Assembly: GCF_030373265.1 (NCBI RefSeq)
Contig: NZ_JAUCZC010000011.1
Coordinates: forward strand, 48,764-112,763
Length of the DNA: 64,000 nt
Direction: 5' to 3'
Source: Blastomonas sp.
Lineage (GTDB): Bacteria > Pseudomonadota > Alphaproteobacteria > Sphingomonadales > Sphingomonadaceae
Under the pieces are notes generated by a model. It made no database searches, was not told the DNA's origin, and saw only the letters and a list, made by a program, of their open reading frames with translations. Below, in pieces: positions 1 to 8,233 of the stretch. Numbering within the stretch: position 1 is the first letter of the stretch; every line of letters begins with the position of its first letter. The position numbers and the translations under genes were made by a program.

Positions 1-1
1 G

Positions 2-1432
2 CGCGGCAATGCAGTGTTGGCAAAGCCCGCCGACCAAACCCCGCTGATCGCGCATCTTGCCACCCGCCTGCTGCATCAGGCGGGCGTACCCGATGCGGCG
101 CTGCAACTGCTTCCCGGGCCAGGCCGGGTCATCGGCACCGCATTGACCGGCAATGCCGCCATCGCCGGCACCTGCTTTACCGGATCGACCGCCACCGCGC
201 AGGTGATCAACCGCAACATGGCGGACAAGTGTGCGCCCGACGCGATGCTGATCGCCGAGACCGGCGGCATCAACGCGATGATCGTCGATTCGACCGCATT
301 GCCCGAGCAGGCAGTGCGCGACATCATCGCATCGGCTTTCCAGTCCGCCGGACAGCGCTGTTCGGCGCTGCGGATGCTCTATGTCCAGCGCGATATCGCC
401 GAATCGCTCAAGGAGATGCTGTTCGGCGCGATGGATGCGCTGAGCCTGGGGGATCCGTGGTGGCTGGCCAATGACGTCGGTCCGGTGATCGATCCGGCGG
501 CGCGCGAAAAGATCGCCGACCATATCGCAGCCGCGCGGCGCGAGGGCCGGTTGCTCAAGCAGCTCGATGCACCCGAAAACGGCTGGTTCATAGGCCCCGC
601 GGCAATCGCCGTGAACGGCATCGACGATCTGGCGGAGGAAATCTTCGGCCCGGTGCTGCACATCGCCACCTTCGAGGCCGGCGAGATCGACACGCTGATC
701 GATCGGATCAACGCGCGCGGCTATGGGCTGACCTTCGGGCTGCAGACCCGCATCAATGGCCGGGTCGATCACGTCACCGCACGCGTCCATGCGGGCAACA
801 TGTACGTCAACCGCAACCAGATCGGCGCCGTGGTCGGCGCGCAGCCCTTTGGTGGCGAAGGCCTGTCGGGCACCGGTCCCAAGGCCGGCGGACCACGCTA
901 TCTGCCGCGCTTTGCCGCCGCCACGGGCCCGCAACACGACCTCCCGCCGCTGACCCGGATTGCGGCGCGCAGCGAGGTCGAGGCTGGGTTGGCCGCGCTG
1001 CCGCGCGTCACCGAGCTGCCTCTGGACAGCATGGAGATGCCCGGACCGACGGGCGAATCGAACGTGCTTTCGGCGTATGCGCGCGGCACCGTGCTGTGCC
1101 TGGGCCCGACGATCGAGGCTGCGGTGCGACAGGCCGAGATTGCCCGGTCTGAAGGCTGTGCGGCGCTGATCGTGGTTCCCGGAGCCAGGGGACCCAACAC
1201 CATCGACGGCTATGTCGAACGCGCAGATCTGGCGGAGATATCCGGCTTCGACGCGGTGGCGGCGTGGAGCACCACCGACGACCAGCGTGCCATCCGCAAG
1301 GCGCTGGCCGAACGCGATGGGGCCATCATCCCGCTGTTCACCGAAGAGTATTTCGCCCAGCGTTGCGTGCACGAGCGGCACGTCTGCATCGACACGACGG
1401 CGGCGGGCGGGAACGTCTCGCTGCTGGCTTAA
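2..1432 (+). CDS. putA: PutA, C-terminal part (proline dehydrogenase / glutamate-semialdehyde dehydrogenase), cut by left edge
   Basis: This is the aldehyde dehydrogenase half of bifunctional PutA, which oxidises glutamate-5-semialdehyde to glutamate with NAD+ in proline breakdown. The reading frame is open from base 2, and the visible first residues (RGNAVLAKPA) are internal PutA sequence, so the gene starts outside the window; the GTG at 14 is not a real start. The catalytic cysteine sits in GQRCSA (codon 359-361) and the general-base glutamate in AETGGINA (codon 257-259). PFGGEGLSGTGPKAGG near 850-890 is the typical PutA ALDH C-terminal glycine-rich signature. About 476 residues are visible, including the usual C-terminal extension, and the natural TAA stop is at 1430-1432. 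The gene is convergent with padR across a 140-base inverted repeat. Confidence 0.93.
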   Translation, partial: RGNAVLAKPADQTPLIAHLATRLLHQAGVPDAALQLLPGPGRVIGTALTGNAAIAGTCFTGSTATAQVINRNMADKCAPDAMLIAETGGINAMIVDSTALPEQAVRDIIASAFQSAGQRCSALRMLYVQRDIAESLKEMLFGAMDALSLGDPWWLANDVGPVIDPAAREKIADHIAAARREGRLLKQLDAPENGWFIGPAAIAVNGIDDLAEEIFGPVLHIATFEAGEIDTLIDRINARGYGLTFGLQTRINGRVDHVTARVHAGNMYVNRNQIGAVVGAQPFGGEGLSGTGPKAGGPRYLPRFAAATGPQHDLPPLTRIAARSEVEAGLAALPRVTELPLDSMEMPGPTGESNVLSAYARGTVLCLGPTIEAAVRQAEIARSEGCAALIVVPGARGPNTIDGYVERADLAEISGFDAVAAWSTTDDQRAIRKALAERDGAIIPLFTEEYFAQRCVHERHVCIDTTAAGGNVSLLA

Positions 1433-1436
1433 AAAA

Positions 1437-1571
1437 TCTCCCCTACCGCTTGCGGGAGGGGTGGCTGAGCCAAAGGCGAAGCCGGGGTGGGCCTGAGCTG
1501 CCAATTGTGCTCCCAGCCCACCCCGGTCCGGCAAGCCGGACCTGCCCCTCCCGCCAGCGGGAGGGGAGAGA
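1437..1571. repeat. Long imperfect inverted repeat between convergent genes
   Basis: The two ends, TCTCCCCTACCGCTTGCGGG at the left and the reverse complement of CCCGCCAGCGGGAGGGGAGA at the right, mirror each other. Inner arms GCCGGGGTGGGC and GCCCACCCCGG also pair. The element fills the gap between the putA and padR stops and could fold into a large hairpin acting as a two-way transcription stop. A similar but not identical element is at 54138-54280. Confidence 0.7.
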
Positions 1572-1572
1572 C

Positions 1573-2223
1573 TTAGAGCCGCTCGATCTTCTGCGCGGCT
1601 TCGTCGAGGATTTCGGCGACCCGGTGCTTGAATTCGGCGTCGGTCTCCCCGCTTGCCAGGCGATGCGCCATCGCAGCCATCAGGTTGCCGACCGCGCGGC
1701 CGATCTGCGGACCACCGGCGCGCTGTTCGCGCTCCTCGCCCGCATCGGATAGCCGCGCCAGCAGCGCATCGGCCTCGTCGCGCTTCTCCGTCAGCTCGGC
1801 GATGCCGGTAGCGGTGATCCGGAACGCCTTGCGCGCGCCTTCGGTCTCGACCGACGCGATCAGCCCGGTGTCTTCTAGCAGGCTGAGCGTGGGATAAACC
1901 ACGCCGGGGCTCGGGGCATAATCGCCGCCGGTCATCTCCTCGATGGCCTTGATCAGGTCATAGCCATGGCGCGGCTCCTTCTCGATCAGCGCAAGCAGCA
2001 CGATGCGCAGCTCTCCGCTGTCGAACATCCGGCGCCGTCCACGACCACCGCGCCCGCCGCCGCCGCCGCCGCCGCGACCACCCCGGCCACCGCCGTCGAA
2101 GCCCCAGTTGCCCATGTCCCAGTCACCGCCCCAGCCACGGCCACCGCGACCACCAAAGCTCATCGCGATAAACGGGTTGCCACCGCCCCGCGGGCCACCG
2201 CCCATTTTGAAACGCATACTCAT
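1573..2223 (-). CDS. PadR-family transcriptional regulator with Gly/Arg-rich N-terminal extension
   Basis: A 216-residue probable DNA-binding repressor. The winged-helix PadR domain spans about residues 68-150 (ELRIVLLALI, HGYDLIKAIEE, SPGVVYPTLSLLEDTGLI), followed by a helical C-terminal dimerisation region. The first 65 residues are almost entirely Gly, Arg, Trp and Asp and look disordered. The ATG at 2223 is preceded on the minus strand by TAGGAG at good spacing. The gene is divergent from rarA, and a 16-base palindrome lies in the shared upstream region, which suggests autoregulation as is common for PadR proteins. The ligand is unknown. Confidence 0.88.
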   Translation of the reverse strand: MSMRFKMGGGPRGGGNPFIAMSFGGRGGRGWGGDWDMGNWGFDGGGRGGRGGGGGGGRGGRGRRRMFDSGELRIVLLALIEKEPRHGYDLIKAIEEMTGGDYAPSPGVVYPTLSLLEDTGLIASVETEGARKAFRITATGIAELTEKRDEADALLARLSDAGEEREQRAGGPQIGRAVGNLMAAMAHRLASGETDAEFKHRVAEILDEAAQKIERL

Positions 2224-2253
2224 CGACTCTATCTCCTATGTATCTCGATAGCA

Positions 2254-2269
2254 CTAAGATATATCTTAG
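2254..2269. promoter_or_regulatory. Perfect 16-bp palindrome, candidate PadR operator
   Basis: CTAAGATATATCTTAG is a perfect palindrome 31 bases upstream of the padR start. A looser inverted pair, CTATC (2229-2233) and GATAG (2247-2251), lies between it and the gene. AT-rich palindromes in a padR promoter are typical binding sites of the encoded repressor. Binding is inferred, not shown. Confidence 0.6.
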
Positions 2270-2354
2270 ATGCTGTTTGGCAAGAGCGGTTTGTGCGACG
2301 GGTGCATTTTTCATCCCCTTCCCCCTGCAGGTGGCAGCCGCTAGCGTGATTTTG

Positions 2355-3665
2355 ATGAGTGACCTTTTCGATACCGCGCCCGATCTGATACCCGCCCCTG
2401 CCGCAGATGCGCCGCTGGCCGACCGGTTGCGCCCGGCGAACCTTGGCGAGATCATCGGCCAGGATCACCTCACCGGCCCCGAAGGCGCGATCGGGCGGAT
2501 GGTGGCAGCGGGCAAACTGTCCTCGATGATCCTGTGGGGACCGCCCGGCACCGGCAAGACCAGCATGGCGCGGCTGCTGGGCGAGGCGACAGGCATGCGC
2601 TTCGTCGCGATCTCGGCGGTGTTCTCAGGCGTCGCCGATCTCAAGAAAGCCTTTGCCGAAGCCGAGAAGATGGCTGGCGCGGGCCAGCGCACGCTGCTGT
2701 TCGTGGACGAGATCCACCGATTCAACCGCGCGCAGCAGGATGGCTTTCTTCCCTTTGTCGAGCGCGGAACGGTGGTGCTGGTCGGCGCGACGACGGAGAA
2801 CCCCTCGTTCGAGCTCAACGCCGCATTGCTCAGCCGCAGCCAGGTGCTGATCCTGCGGCGGCTGGACGAGGCTGCTCTGGGCGAACTGATCGCGCGCGCC
2901 GAAGCGCTGACCGGACGCTCGCTGCCGCTGACCGACGATGCCCGCGCAGCGCTGATCGCCTCGGCCGATGGCGACGGACGCTTCCTGCTCAACCAGGTCG
3001 AGACATTGCTGACGGTGAGGATCGATGCGCCGCTCGATCCGGCGGGGCTCGCCGCGCTGCTCCACCGCCGGATGCCGGTGTACGACAAGGACCGCGAGGG
3101 GCATTACAACCTGATCTCGGCGCTGCACAAGGCGATGCGCGGGTCCGACCCCCAAGCCTCGCTCTATTATCTCGCGCGGATGCTCGTCGCGGGCGAAGAG
3201 CCGCTCTACGTGCTGCGCCGGATCACGCGGTTTGCCAGCGAGGACATCGGCATGGCCGATCCGCAGGCGCTGGTACAATGCCTTGCCGCCAAGGACGCCT
3301 ATGCGTTCCTGGGTTCCCCCGAGGGCGAACTGGCGATCGTGCAGGCCTGCCTGTATTGCGCCACCGCGCCCAAATCGAACGCGATCTACGCCGCGCAGAA
3401 GGCCGCGTGGAAAAGCGCGCGCGCCACCGGATCTTTGATGCCGCCGCCCAACATCCTCAATGCGCCGACCAAGCTGATGAAGGACATCGGCTATGGCAAG
3501 GGCTATGCCTACGACCACGACCAGGCCGAGGGCTTTTCGGGCGCGGACTACTGGCCTGAGGAGATGGCGGCGCAGCGTTTCTACCAGCCGGTCGAGCGAG
3601 GGTACGAGGCGCGCATCGCGGAACGGATGCGACATTGGGAGGACTTGCGGAAAGGAAAGGGCTAG
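2355..3665 (+). CDS. rarA: Replication-associated recombination protein A (RarA/MgsA), AAA+ ATPase
   Basis: A 436-residue clamp-loader-like ATPase that acts at stalled replication forks. Walker A is GPPGTGKT at about residues 62-69 and Walker B is LLFVDEIH at about 114-121. The N-terminal LADRLRPANLGEIIGQDHL and the C-terminal region around GYAYDHDQAEGF are typical of the family, and the length matches E. coli RarA (447). The ATG at 2355 was chosen because upstream in-frame codons are non-coding in character and this start gives the usual short acidic leader. The stop overlaps the convergent brnA-like stop by 4 bases. Confidence 0.92.
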   Translation: MSDLFDTAPDLIPAPAADAPLADRLRPANLGEIIGQDHLTGPEGAIGRMVAAGKLSSMILWGPPGTGKTSMARLLGEATGMRFVAISAVFSGVADLKKAFAEAEKMAGAGQRTLLFVDEIHRFNRAQQDGFLPFVERGTVVLVGATTENPSFELNAALLSRSQVLILRRLDEAALGELIARAEALTGRSLPLTDDARAALIASADGDGRFLLNQVETLLTVRIDAPLDPAGLAALLHRRMPVYDKDREGHYNLISALHKAMRGSDPQASLYYLARMLVAGEEPLYVLRRITRFASEDIGMADPQALVQCLAAKDAYAFLGSPEGELAIVQACLYCATAPKSNAIYAAQKAAWKSARATGSLMPPPNILNAPTKLMKDIGYGKGYAYDHDQAEGFSGADYWPEEMAAQRFYQPVERGYEARIAERMRHWEDLRKGKG

Positions 3666-3985
3666 GCGGCTTTGGCGATGATGCTGCGAAACTCGTCGGC
3701 GGCAGCGATCGCATCCAACGTGTTGGGGTAGCCGATACCACTTTGGGCCATCAACTTGCCGCTGTCGGCATAAAACCGCCAGTGCCACAGGTTGTCGTCG
3801 CCCAATGCGAACTTGAAGCCAGGGCCATCAGCCTGCAGATCATCGGGCGTCAACGCAAAAGTGCCATCATCAGCCTCGATCGCCGCTTCGATATCGTCAT
3901 CGGTCATGGCACGCAGGCGCGCCCAATCGGTTTGCGACGGATCATCGCCCATAGCCGAAACGCGATCTGAAAACTTGTCGTTCAT
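3662..3985 (-). CDS. Probable antitoxin: BrnA-like N-terminus joined to a DUF1508/YegP-like C-terminus
   Basis: A 107-residue protein directly downstream of, and overlapping by 44 bases, a BrnT-type toxin gene. The N-terminal half (TDWARLRAMTDDDIEAAIE, residues about 19-37) matches the BrnA antitoxin entry motif. The C-terminal half lacks the usual BrnA ribbon-helix-helix DNA-binding region; instead WHWRFYADSGKLMAQSG followed by an AIAAADEF helix resembles a DUF1508 (YegP-like) beta-beta-beta-alpha unit. The role as antitoxin is inferred from position and from the N-terminal motif. The domain swap is unusual: if real, DNA binding and autorepression must be different from classical BrnA. The C-terminal domain call is by eye only. 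Confidence 0.6.
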   Translation of the reverse strand: MNDKFSDRVSAMGDDPSQTDWARLRAMTDDDIEAAIEADDGTFALTPDDLQADGPGFKFALGDDNLWHWRFYADSGKLMAQSGIGYPNTLDAIAAADEFRSIIAKAA

Positions 3986-4229
3986 ACCTGTTTGCTCGCC
4001 TTAGACTGATCAGCCTGATCCTGCTCGCACGCACGGTATATACCACGGCGATGACTTCCGCGTCATCCCCCATGACCCCTAGCGCGAGAATGCGAAGTTC
4101 ATCTCCCGCGATTCGAGTGCCAGCAACATCGAAAAGATCCCTGTCCCAGACACTTCCAACGTCCTCAAAATCGAGCCCATGCTTTGCCAAATTCGCCAAT
4201 CGCTTGGCTTCGTCCCATTCAAACTGCAT
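3942..4229 (-). CDS. brnT: BrnT-family ribonuclease toxin
   Basis: A 95-residue RelE-fold toxin expected to cleave RNA and halt translation until neutralised. The start gives MQFEWDEAKR, and the family hallmarks follow in order: NLAKHGLDFED (residues about 13-23), a VVYTVR strand at 62-67, and RLISLRRANRYERQ at 72-85 carrying the basic catalytic residues. The ATG at 4229 gives the standard length. The downstream partner overlaps its 3' end, as in brnTA operons. The divergent serine hydrolase starts only 45 bases away. The gene is small, complete and without obvious damage. Confidence 0.82.
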   Translation of the reverse strand: MQFEWDEAKRLANLAKHGLDFEDVGSVWDRDLFDVAGTRIAGDELRILALGVMGDDAEVIAVVYTVRASRIRLISLRRANRYERQVFRSRFGYGR

Positions 4230-4274
4230 GATAGGCGCGCCCCACCTGGAGACATCATCTTGCAACCGCACCCC

Positions 4275-5651
4275 ATGCCTTTCAAGCCTCGCCTGCTGCT
4301 CGCTGCCGCTTTTGCGTTTATCGCCACGCCCGCCCTCGCCCAGCCAGCGCCAACCCCCGAACCCACCCGCATGGATCGCGCGCAGGCGGCGGGGTACAAG
4401 GCGCAGTTCGTGTGTTCGGGGCTGTGGAACGGCAACAAGACGCTTGCCGATATCGAGGCCGACGAGTTGACCGGCATCTATCCGCACATCGCCGCGATCA
4501 TGCCGACGTTGAAGGCGGATATCGACGAGCCCGCGCATCAGGTGAGCGTCGCCTTTGCCGACGACATGCCGCCGCGCGTCGCCCGGCACAATCCGGTGAC
4601 GGGATGCACTGCGATGCCGATCGCATGGACCAATGATGGCCGCCGCCTGCCCGCCGAATCGCTCGAGCGCGCACAGCCAGGCAGTGCAGATGCGGCAAAC
4701 TGGCCGATGGGCGATTCCAACGCCAGCGATCCGCGGATCATGATGATCACGCCGTTCGACACGCTGGTGGAGAGCACGTTCGACGCGAAAGCGTTTGGCG
4801 GGAAGACCAGTGGTGTCGTCATCGTCCACAAGGGCCGCATCGTGCAGGAGCGCTATAAGCCCGGCCACGACATGCACACCGCGCAGCGGACATGGTCGGT
4901 CGCCAAATCGATTGCGGGGACATATGTCGGCTATGTCCGCCAGAAGGGCTTTGCCATTCCCGATCGGCCGGTGCGCGAGTGGAATGTCGAGGGCGATCCG
5001 CGCCGCGCGATCACCGTCGATCATCTGCTGCGCATGGGCAGCGGCCTGGTCAGTGATACCGCCGGCAACCGCACCGATGCGGTCTACATGGCCGCGGGCG
5101 ATGTGCGCCAGTGGACGACGTTATGGCTAATGCTGCACCAGCCCGGGGCGAGTTTTCGCTATTCAAACAACGATATCCTGCTCGCGACCTTCGCCGCGCG
5201 CGATGCCGCACCGGAGATCCACCCGCACCAGATGTTCGACGCGCTGGGAATGACCCGCACCTGGGCCGAGACCGACTGGCAGGGCAATTACATCCTTTCG
5301 AGCCAGGTGTGGACCACCGCGCGCGACATGGCGCGGATGGGCCTGCTGTATCTGAACGATGGCACATGGGGTGGCACACGCGTGCTGCCCGAAGGCTGGC
5401 GCGATTATGTCACCACGCCCAGCGGCCCGCAGCCTGAGGGCAACCCGTTCGGCTATGGCGCAAGCTTCTGGCTGATGAACAAGAGCGAGGGCGCTCCTGC
5501 CGATGCCTTTGCGGCACTGGGCAATCGCGGCCAGCATCTGGTGATCATCCCCAGCCGCGATCTGGTGATCGTGCGCCGCGGCTATGACAGCGCAGGCGAT
5601 CCGTTCGACATCGCCAAATTCACCGCCGAGGTGCTCAAGCTGATCCGCTGA
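4275..5651 (+). CDS. Secreted serine hydrolase, beta-lactamase/class C fold
   Basis: A 458-residue protein of the beta-lactamase/transpeptidase-like superfamily. It begins with a clear Sec signal peptide (MPFKPRLLLAAAFAFIATPA, cut near ALA-Q), so it works in the periplasm. The catalytic SxxK is SVAK at residues 208-211, and the second motif YSN occurs in FRYSNND at roughly residue 302. The ATG at 4275 was chosen because it places the signal peptide at the N-terminus. Substrate cannot be told from sequence: family members include esterases, D-aminopeptidases and 6-aminohexanoate-dimer hydrolases. The next gene starts 3 bases after the stop and is probably co-transcribed. Confidence 0.82.
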   Translation: MPFKPRLLLAAAFAFIATPALAQPAPTPEPTRMDRAQAAGYKAQFVCSGLWNGNKTLADIEADELTGIYPHIAAIMPTLKADIDEPAHQVSVAFADDMPPRVARHNPVTGCTAMPIAWTNDGRRLPAESLERAQPGSADAANWPMGDSNASDPRIMMITPFDTLVESTFDAKAFGGKTSGVVIVHKGRIVQERYKPGHDMHTAQRTWSVAKSIAGTYVGYVRQKGFAIPDRPVREWNVEGDPRRAITVDHLLRMGSGLVSDTAGNRTDAVYMAAGDVRQWTTLWLMLHQPGASFRYSNNDILLATFAARDAAPEIHPHQMFDALGMTRTWAETDWQGNYILSSQVWTTARDMARMGLLYLNDGTWGGTRVLPEGWRDYVTTPSGPQPEGNPFGYGASFWLMNKSEGAPADAFAALGNRGQHLVIIPSRDLVIVRRGYDSAGDPFDIAKFTAEVLKLIR

Positions 5652-5654
5652 GCG

Positions 5655-6548
5655 ATGCGCCGTTTCCAGCATTATGCCTGTTTCGACTGGTCCGGCCAGG
5701 CGGTGGCGCGGCCCAAGGGGTTGGCGCTTGCGACCATCGACGCGGACGACGACGCGCGTCCGGTGTTGCTGCGCCCCCATGGCGGCTGGTCGCGTGGTGC
5801 CGCGCTCGACTGGCTTGTCGAGCATGCGCAAGCCGGAACGGATATGCTGATCGGGATGGATCTTTCGCCGACCTTTCCCTTTGTCGATGCTGGCAGCTAC
5901 TTTCCCGGATGGTCCGAAAGCCCGGCGAATGCGCGCGACCTTTGGGCGCTGGTCGACCAGATCTGCGCCGAGGACGAGCATCTGGGTGTCGGCAGTTTCG
6001 TCCGCCACGATCAGGCGCGGCGATATTTCCGGCACGGTAAGGGTGATACCGGGGACAGGTTCGGACTGGCGGGCACCGGCAGGTTGCGCGCGGTCGAGCG
6101 CCATCAGCGCCTGACCGGCCAGGCGAACAGCGCGAGCTGCTTCAATCTGGTCGGCGCGGCCCAGGTCGGCAAATCGAGCCTTACGGGGATGCGCCTGCTG
6201 CACCGGTTGGCCGGGCGAATCCCCGTCTGGCCGTTCGATCCGGTCCCCGAAACGGGGCCGGTCATCGTGGAAATCTATACCAGCATTGCCGCGCGGGCCG
6301 CCGGACGAGGCCTGTCGCGCAGCAAGGTGCGCGATGCCGACGGCTTGCACCAGGCGCTGGGGCAGCTTGGCGCGCCGCCCCCGGCGCCGTTGCTGGCGCA
6401 TGACGACCACAGCACCGATGCCCTGATGACGGCGGCCTGGCTGCGACATGCCGCACGCGACGAAGGACTCTGGCACAGCTACTGGAACCCGACGATGCTC
6501 GATGAGACGACCCGCGTCACTGAAGGCTGGACCTTTGGTGTCAAATAG
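5655..6548 (+). CDS. Conserved protein, possible RNase H-like (DUF429-type) nuclease fold
   Basis: A 297-residue cytosolic protein with no signal peptide or membrane segment. I do not recognise it firmly. The pattern of acidic residues in strand-like contexts, CFDWSG near the N-terminus, LIGMDLSPTF at about residue 63, VIVEIYTS at about 205 and HSTDALMTAAWL at about 253, resembles the Asp/Glu quartet of DUF429 RNase H-like proteins. It follows the serine hydrolase by 3 bases and ends shortly before tRNA-Thr. No function should be assigned beyond this fold guess. Confidence 0.5.
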   Translation: MRRFQHYACFDWSGQAVARPKGLALATIDADDDARPVLLRPHGGWSRGAALDWLVEHAQAGTDMLIGMDLSPTFPFVDAGSYFPGWSESPANARDLWALVDQICAEDEHLGVGSFVRHDQARRYFRHGKGDTGDRFGLAGTGRLRAVERHQRLTGQANSASCFNLVGAAQVGKSSLTGMRLLHRLAGRIPVWPFDPVPETGPVIVEIYTSIAARAAGRGLSRSKVRDADGLHQALGQLGAPPPAPLLAHDDHSTDALMTAAWLRHAARDEGLWHSYWNPTMLDETTRVTEGWTFGVK

Positions 6549-6580
6549 AGCATTGGACGCGGCGCAAACGCGCCTTTAGC

Positions 6581-6656
6581 GCCGCTTTAGCTCAGCTGGT
6601 AGAGCAACCGCCTTGTAAGCGGTAGGTCGTTGGTTCGATTCCGACAAGCGGCACCA
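6581..6656 (+). tRNA. tRNA-Thr (anticodon TGT), CCA encoded
   Basis: The cloverleaf is complete. The acceptor stem pairs GCCGCTT with AAGCGGC, the D-arm is GCTC/GAGC, the anticodon stem is ACCGC/GCGGT around loop CTTGTAA (anticodon TGT at 6614-6616, reads ACA), and the T-arm is GTTGG/CCGAC with loop TTCGATT. Discriminator A is followed by a genomically encoded CCA. Confidence 0.97.
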
Positions 6657-6711
6657 TAAGTGTGAAGATCAGGGGCTGGGGGGCCGCAAAGGTACAAGAG
6701 CTAGCCCGCTG

Positions 6712-7512
6712 ATGGAAATACCCCGGACCGAATTCCCTGCTGATACCGTTGCGTGGCATGGCCGTGTACGGGCCTGGCTGCGTTCGAGGATGGGCGAGCG
6801 AACCGGCGGCTTTCTTTTTGCATTGCTCGCCGAAATCCTGATCATTCTGGTGCTGCTGTCGCTGTCGATCGCACCGCCGGCGTCGCGGGTGGATGACCAG
6901 ACGCTCACCGTGTTCGGCGTCAGCGAAGAACCGTCCGAAGAGCCTGTCGAAGAAGAAAGCCCTGCCCCGTCGCAGGACGCCGCGCAATCACCCGAACCGC
7001 AGGAGACCGAGGCGGCGCCGAGCGAGGTGCCCAGCCCGGTTACCGCCACCCAGCCATCACCCGTGCCGCCTGCGGTCGTGCCGATGCCATCGGCCCAACC
7101 TGCCCCGCCGAAAGCCTCGCCGCAGGTGGCAAAGCCGAAGGCCAATCCGGGCCGGGTCTATGGTCCGGCCGACAAGGGCGTTCCCGGCGATAGCGAGCGC
7201 GTCGGCTCCGCACCCAATGGCGAGCCGCTTTATGCTGCAGCCTGGTATCGCGAGCCCTATCCTGACGAGTTATCCGGATATCTATCGACGGCAACCGGCC
7301 CCGGCTGGGCGCTGATCGCTTGCCGCACCGTTGCCGATTTTCGTGTCGAGGACTGCGTCCAGCTTGCCGAATCTCCGCCCGGATCAGGCATAGGCCGTGC
7401 CGTGATGGCGGCAGCCTGGCAGTTCCGGGTCAGACCGCCGCGCGTCGGCGGGCTGTCCAAGGTCGGCGAGTGGGTGCGAATCCGGATCGATTACACCAAT
7501 CGCCAACGCTGA
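6712..7512 (+). CDS. TonB-like single-span membrane protein with Pro-rich linker
   Basis: A 266-residue protein built as cytoplasmic N-terminus, one membrane span at about residues 33-54 (FLFALLAEILIILVLLSLSI), a long acidic then Pro/Ala/Glu-rich periplasmic linker (about 70-150), and a compact C-terminal domain with WALIACRTVADFRVEDC and AAWQFRVRPP. This layout matches the energy transducer TonB and related sphingomonad proteins, which link the inner membrane to outer-membrane receptors. No exbB or exbD lies nearby, so it may be an orphan TonB or a TonB-domain protein with another job. It is convergent with sodC, 6 bases apart. Confidence 0.6.
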   Translation: MEIPRTEFPADTVAWHGRVRAWLRSRMGERTGGFLFALLAEILIILVLLSLSIAPPASRVDDQTLTVFGVSEEPSEEPVEEESPAPSQDAAQSPEPQETEAAPSEVPSPVTATQPSPVPPAVVPMPSAQPAPPKASPQVAKPKANPGRVYGPADKGVPGDSERVGSAPNGEPLYAAAWYREPYPDELSGYLSTATGPGWALIACRTVADFRVEDCVQLAESPPGSGIGRAVMAAAWQFRVRPPRVGGLSKVGEWVRIRIDYTNRQR

Positions 7513-7518
7513 CCCGGT

Positions 7519-8094
7519 TCAGTTCCGTCCGAACACCCCACAGGCCATCCGGTCGCCACTGTCGCCGGCAGGGTCGGTCATCTGATCATCGGCCTCGGCA
7601 TGGATCACCAGCGCGGCGCCATCGGCATCGAGCATCTCGGCAAGACCGGCGTCACGGATCATGTATTCCATCTTGCCGGTGCCGTCGCTGGCCACGGTCA
7701 GATTGGGCATGTCGCCGGAATGTGCACCCTGCGGGTTGCTCAGGCCGTGCTTGGTTCCGACCGGGTTCCAGTGACCGCCCGCTGTCTCGAACTTGGGTCC
7801 GTCGCATTTTCCCGTGGCGTGGACATGGATACCACGATCGCCCGGCTCCAGCCCTGTTGCGGAAACCGAGATGTTGATGCCGTCTTCCATTTCCGTCGCG
7901 GTGACCATGCCGACATCGCGACCGTCGGCAGTTTTGAGGCTGGCCGTTGCCATCTGGGGGACGGCGGGAACGGCGGCGGTACTATCGGCGATGGGTTCAA
8001 CCGGCTCGGCAGTGGGGGCATCACTGCCGCAGGCGCTCAGCGTCAACGCGCATGCCAGTGCGGATGCACAAAGGGAAAGACGGACGGGGATCAT
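7519..8094 (-). CDS. sodC: Cu/Zn superoxide dismutase, periplasmic lipoprotein
   Basis: A 191-residue enzyme that converts superoxide to oxygen and hydrogen peroxide in the periplasm. The N-terminus is a lipoprotein signal peptide with lipobox LSAC (Cys about 22). Metal ligands appear in the expected order: HVHATGKC, GGHWNP, HGLSNPQGAHSGD and VIHAEADD. The paired cysteines of KC and ACG near the C-terminus form the family disulfide. Residues 25-50 form a low-complexity Ala/Pro/Glu tether. Confidence 0.94.
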   Translation of the reverse strand: MIPVRLSLCASALACALTLSACGSDAPTAEPVEPIADSTAAVPAVPQMATASLKTADGRDVGMVTATEMEDGINISVSATGLEPGDRGIHVHATGKCDGPKFETAGGHWNPVGTKHGLSNPQGAHSGDMPNLTVASDGTGKMEYMIRDAGLAEMLDADGAALVIHAEADDQMTDPAGDSGDRMACGVFGRN

Positions 8095-8233
8095 GACACA
8101 GGCTCCTGTATTGGTTATACAAATACCAGGCAGTCAAAGCATGGTTCCCCGGCGGGCCGGACATTGAGTGTTTGACACGCCATGGTTTTGGCAGTTGGCT
8201 GGTATCCTTCAGGCCTACACGAACCGGAGCCCC

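Noticed and set aside
14..16. GTG as start of the first gene
   Set aside because: The frame is open to base 2 and the upstream residues match PutA internal sequence, so the gene is cut by the window edge.
1433..1572. CRISPR-like array from the repeated CTCCCC/GGGGAG units
   Set aside because: The repeats are inverted, not direct, with no regular spacers and no cas genes in the window.
8168..8233. TTGACA at 8172 as a promoter for the thioesterase gene, and an upstream start at 8168
   Set aside because: No acceptable -10 lies 16-18 bases downstream, and the in-frame upstream codons lack a ribosome site; the ATG at 8234 with GGAG is preferred.
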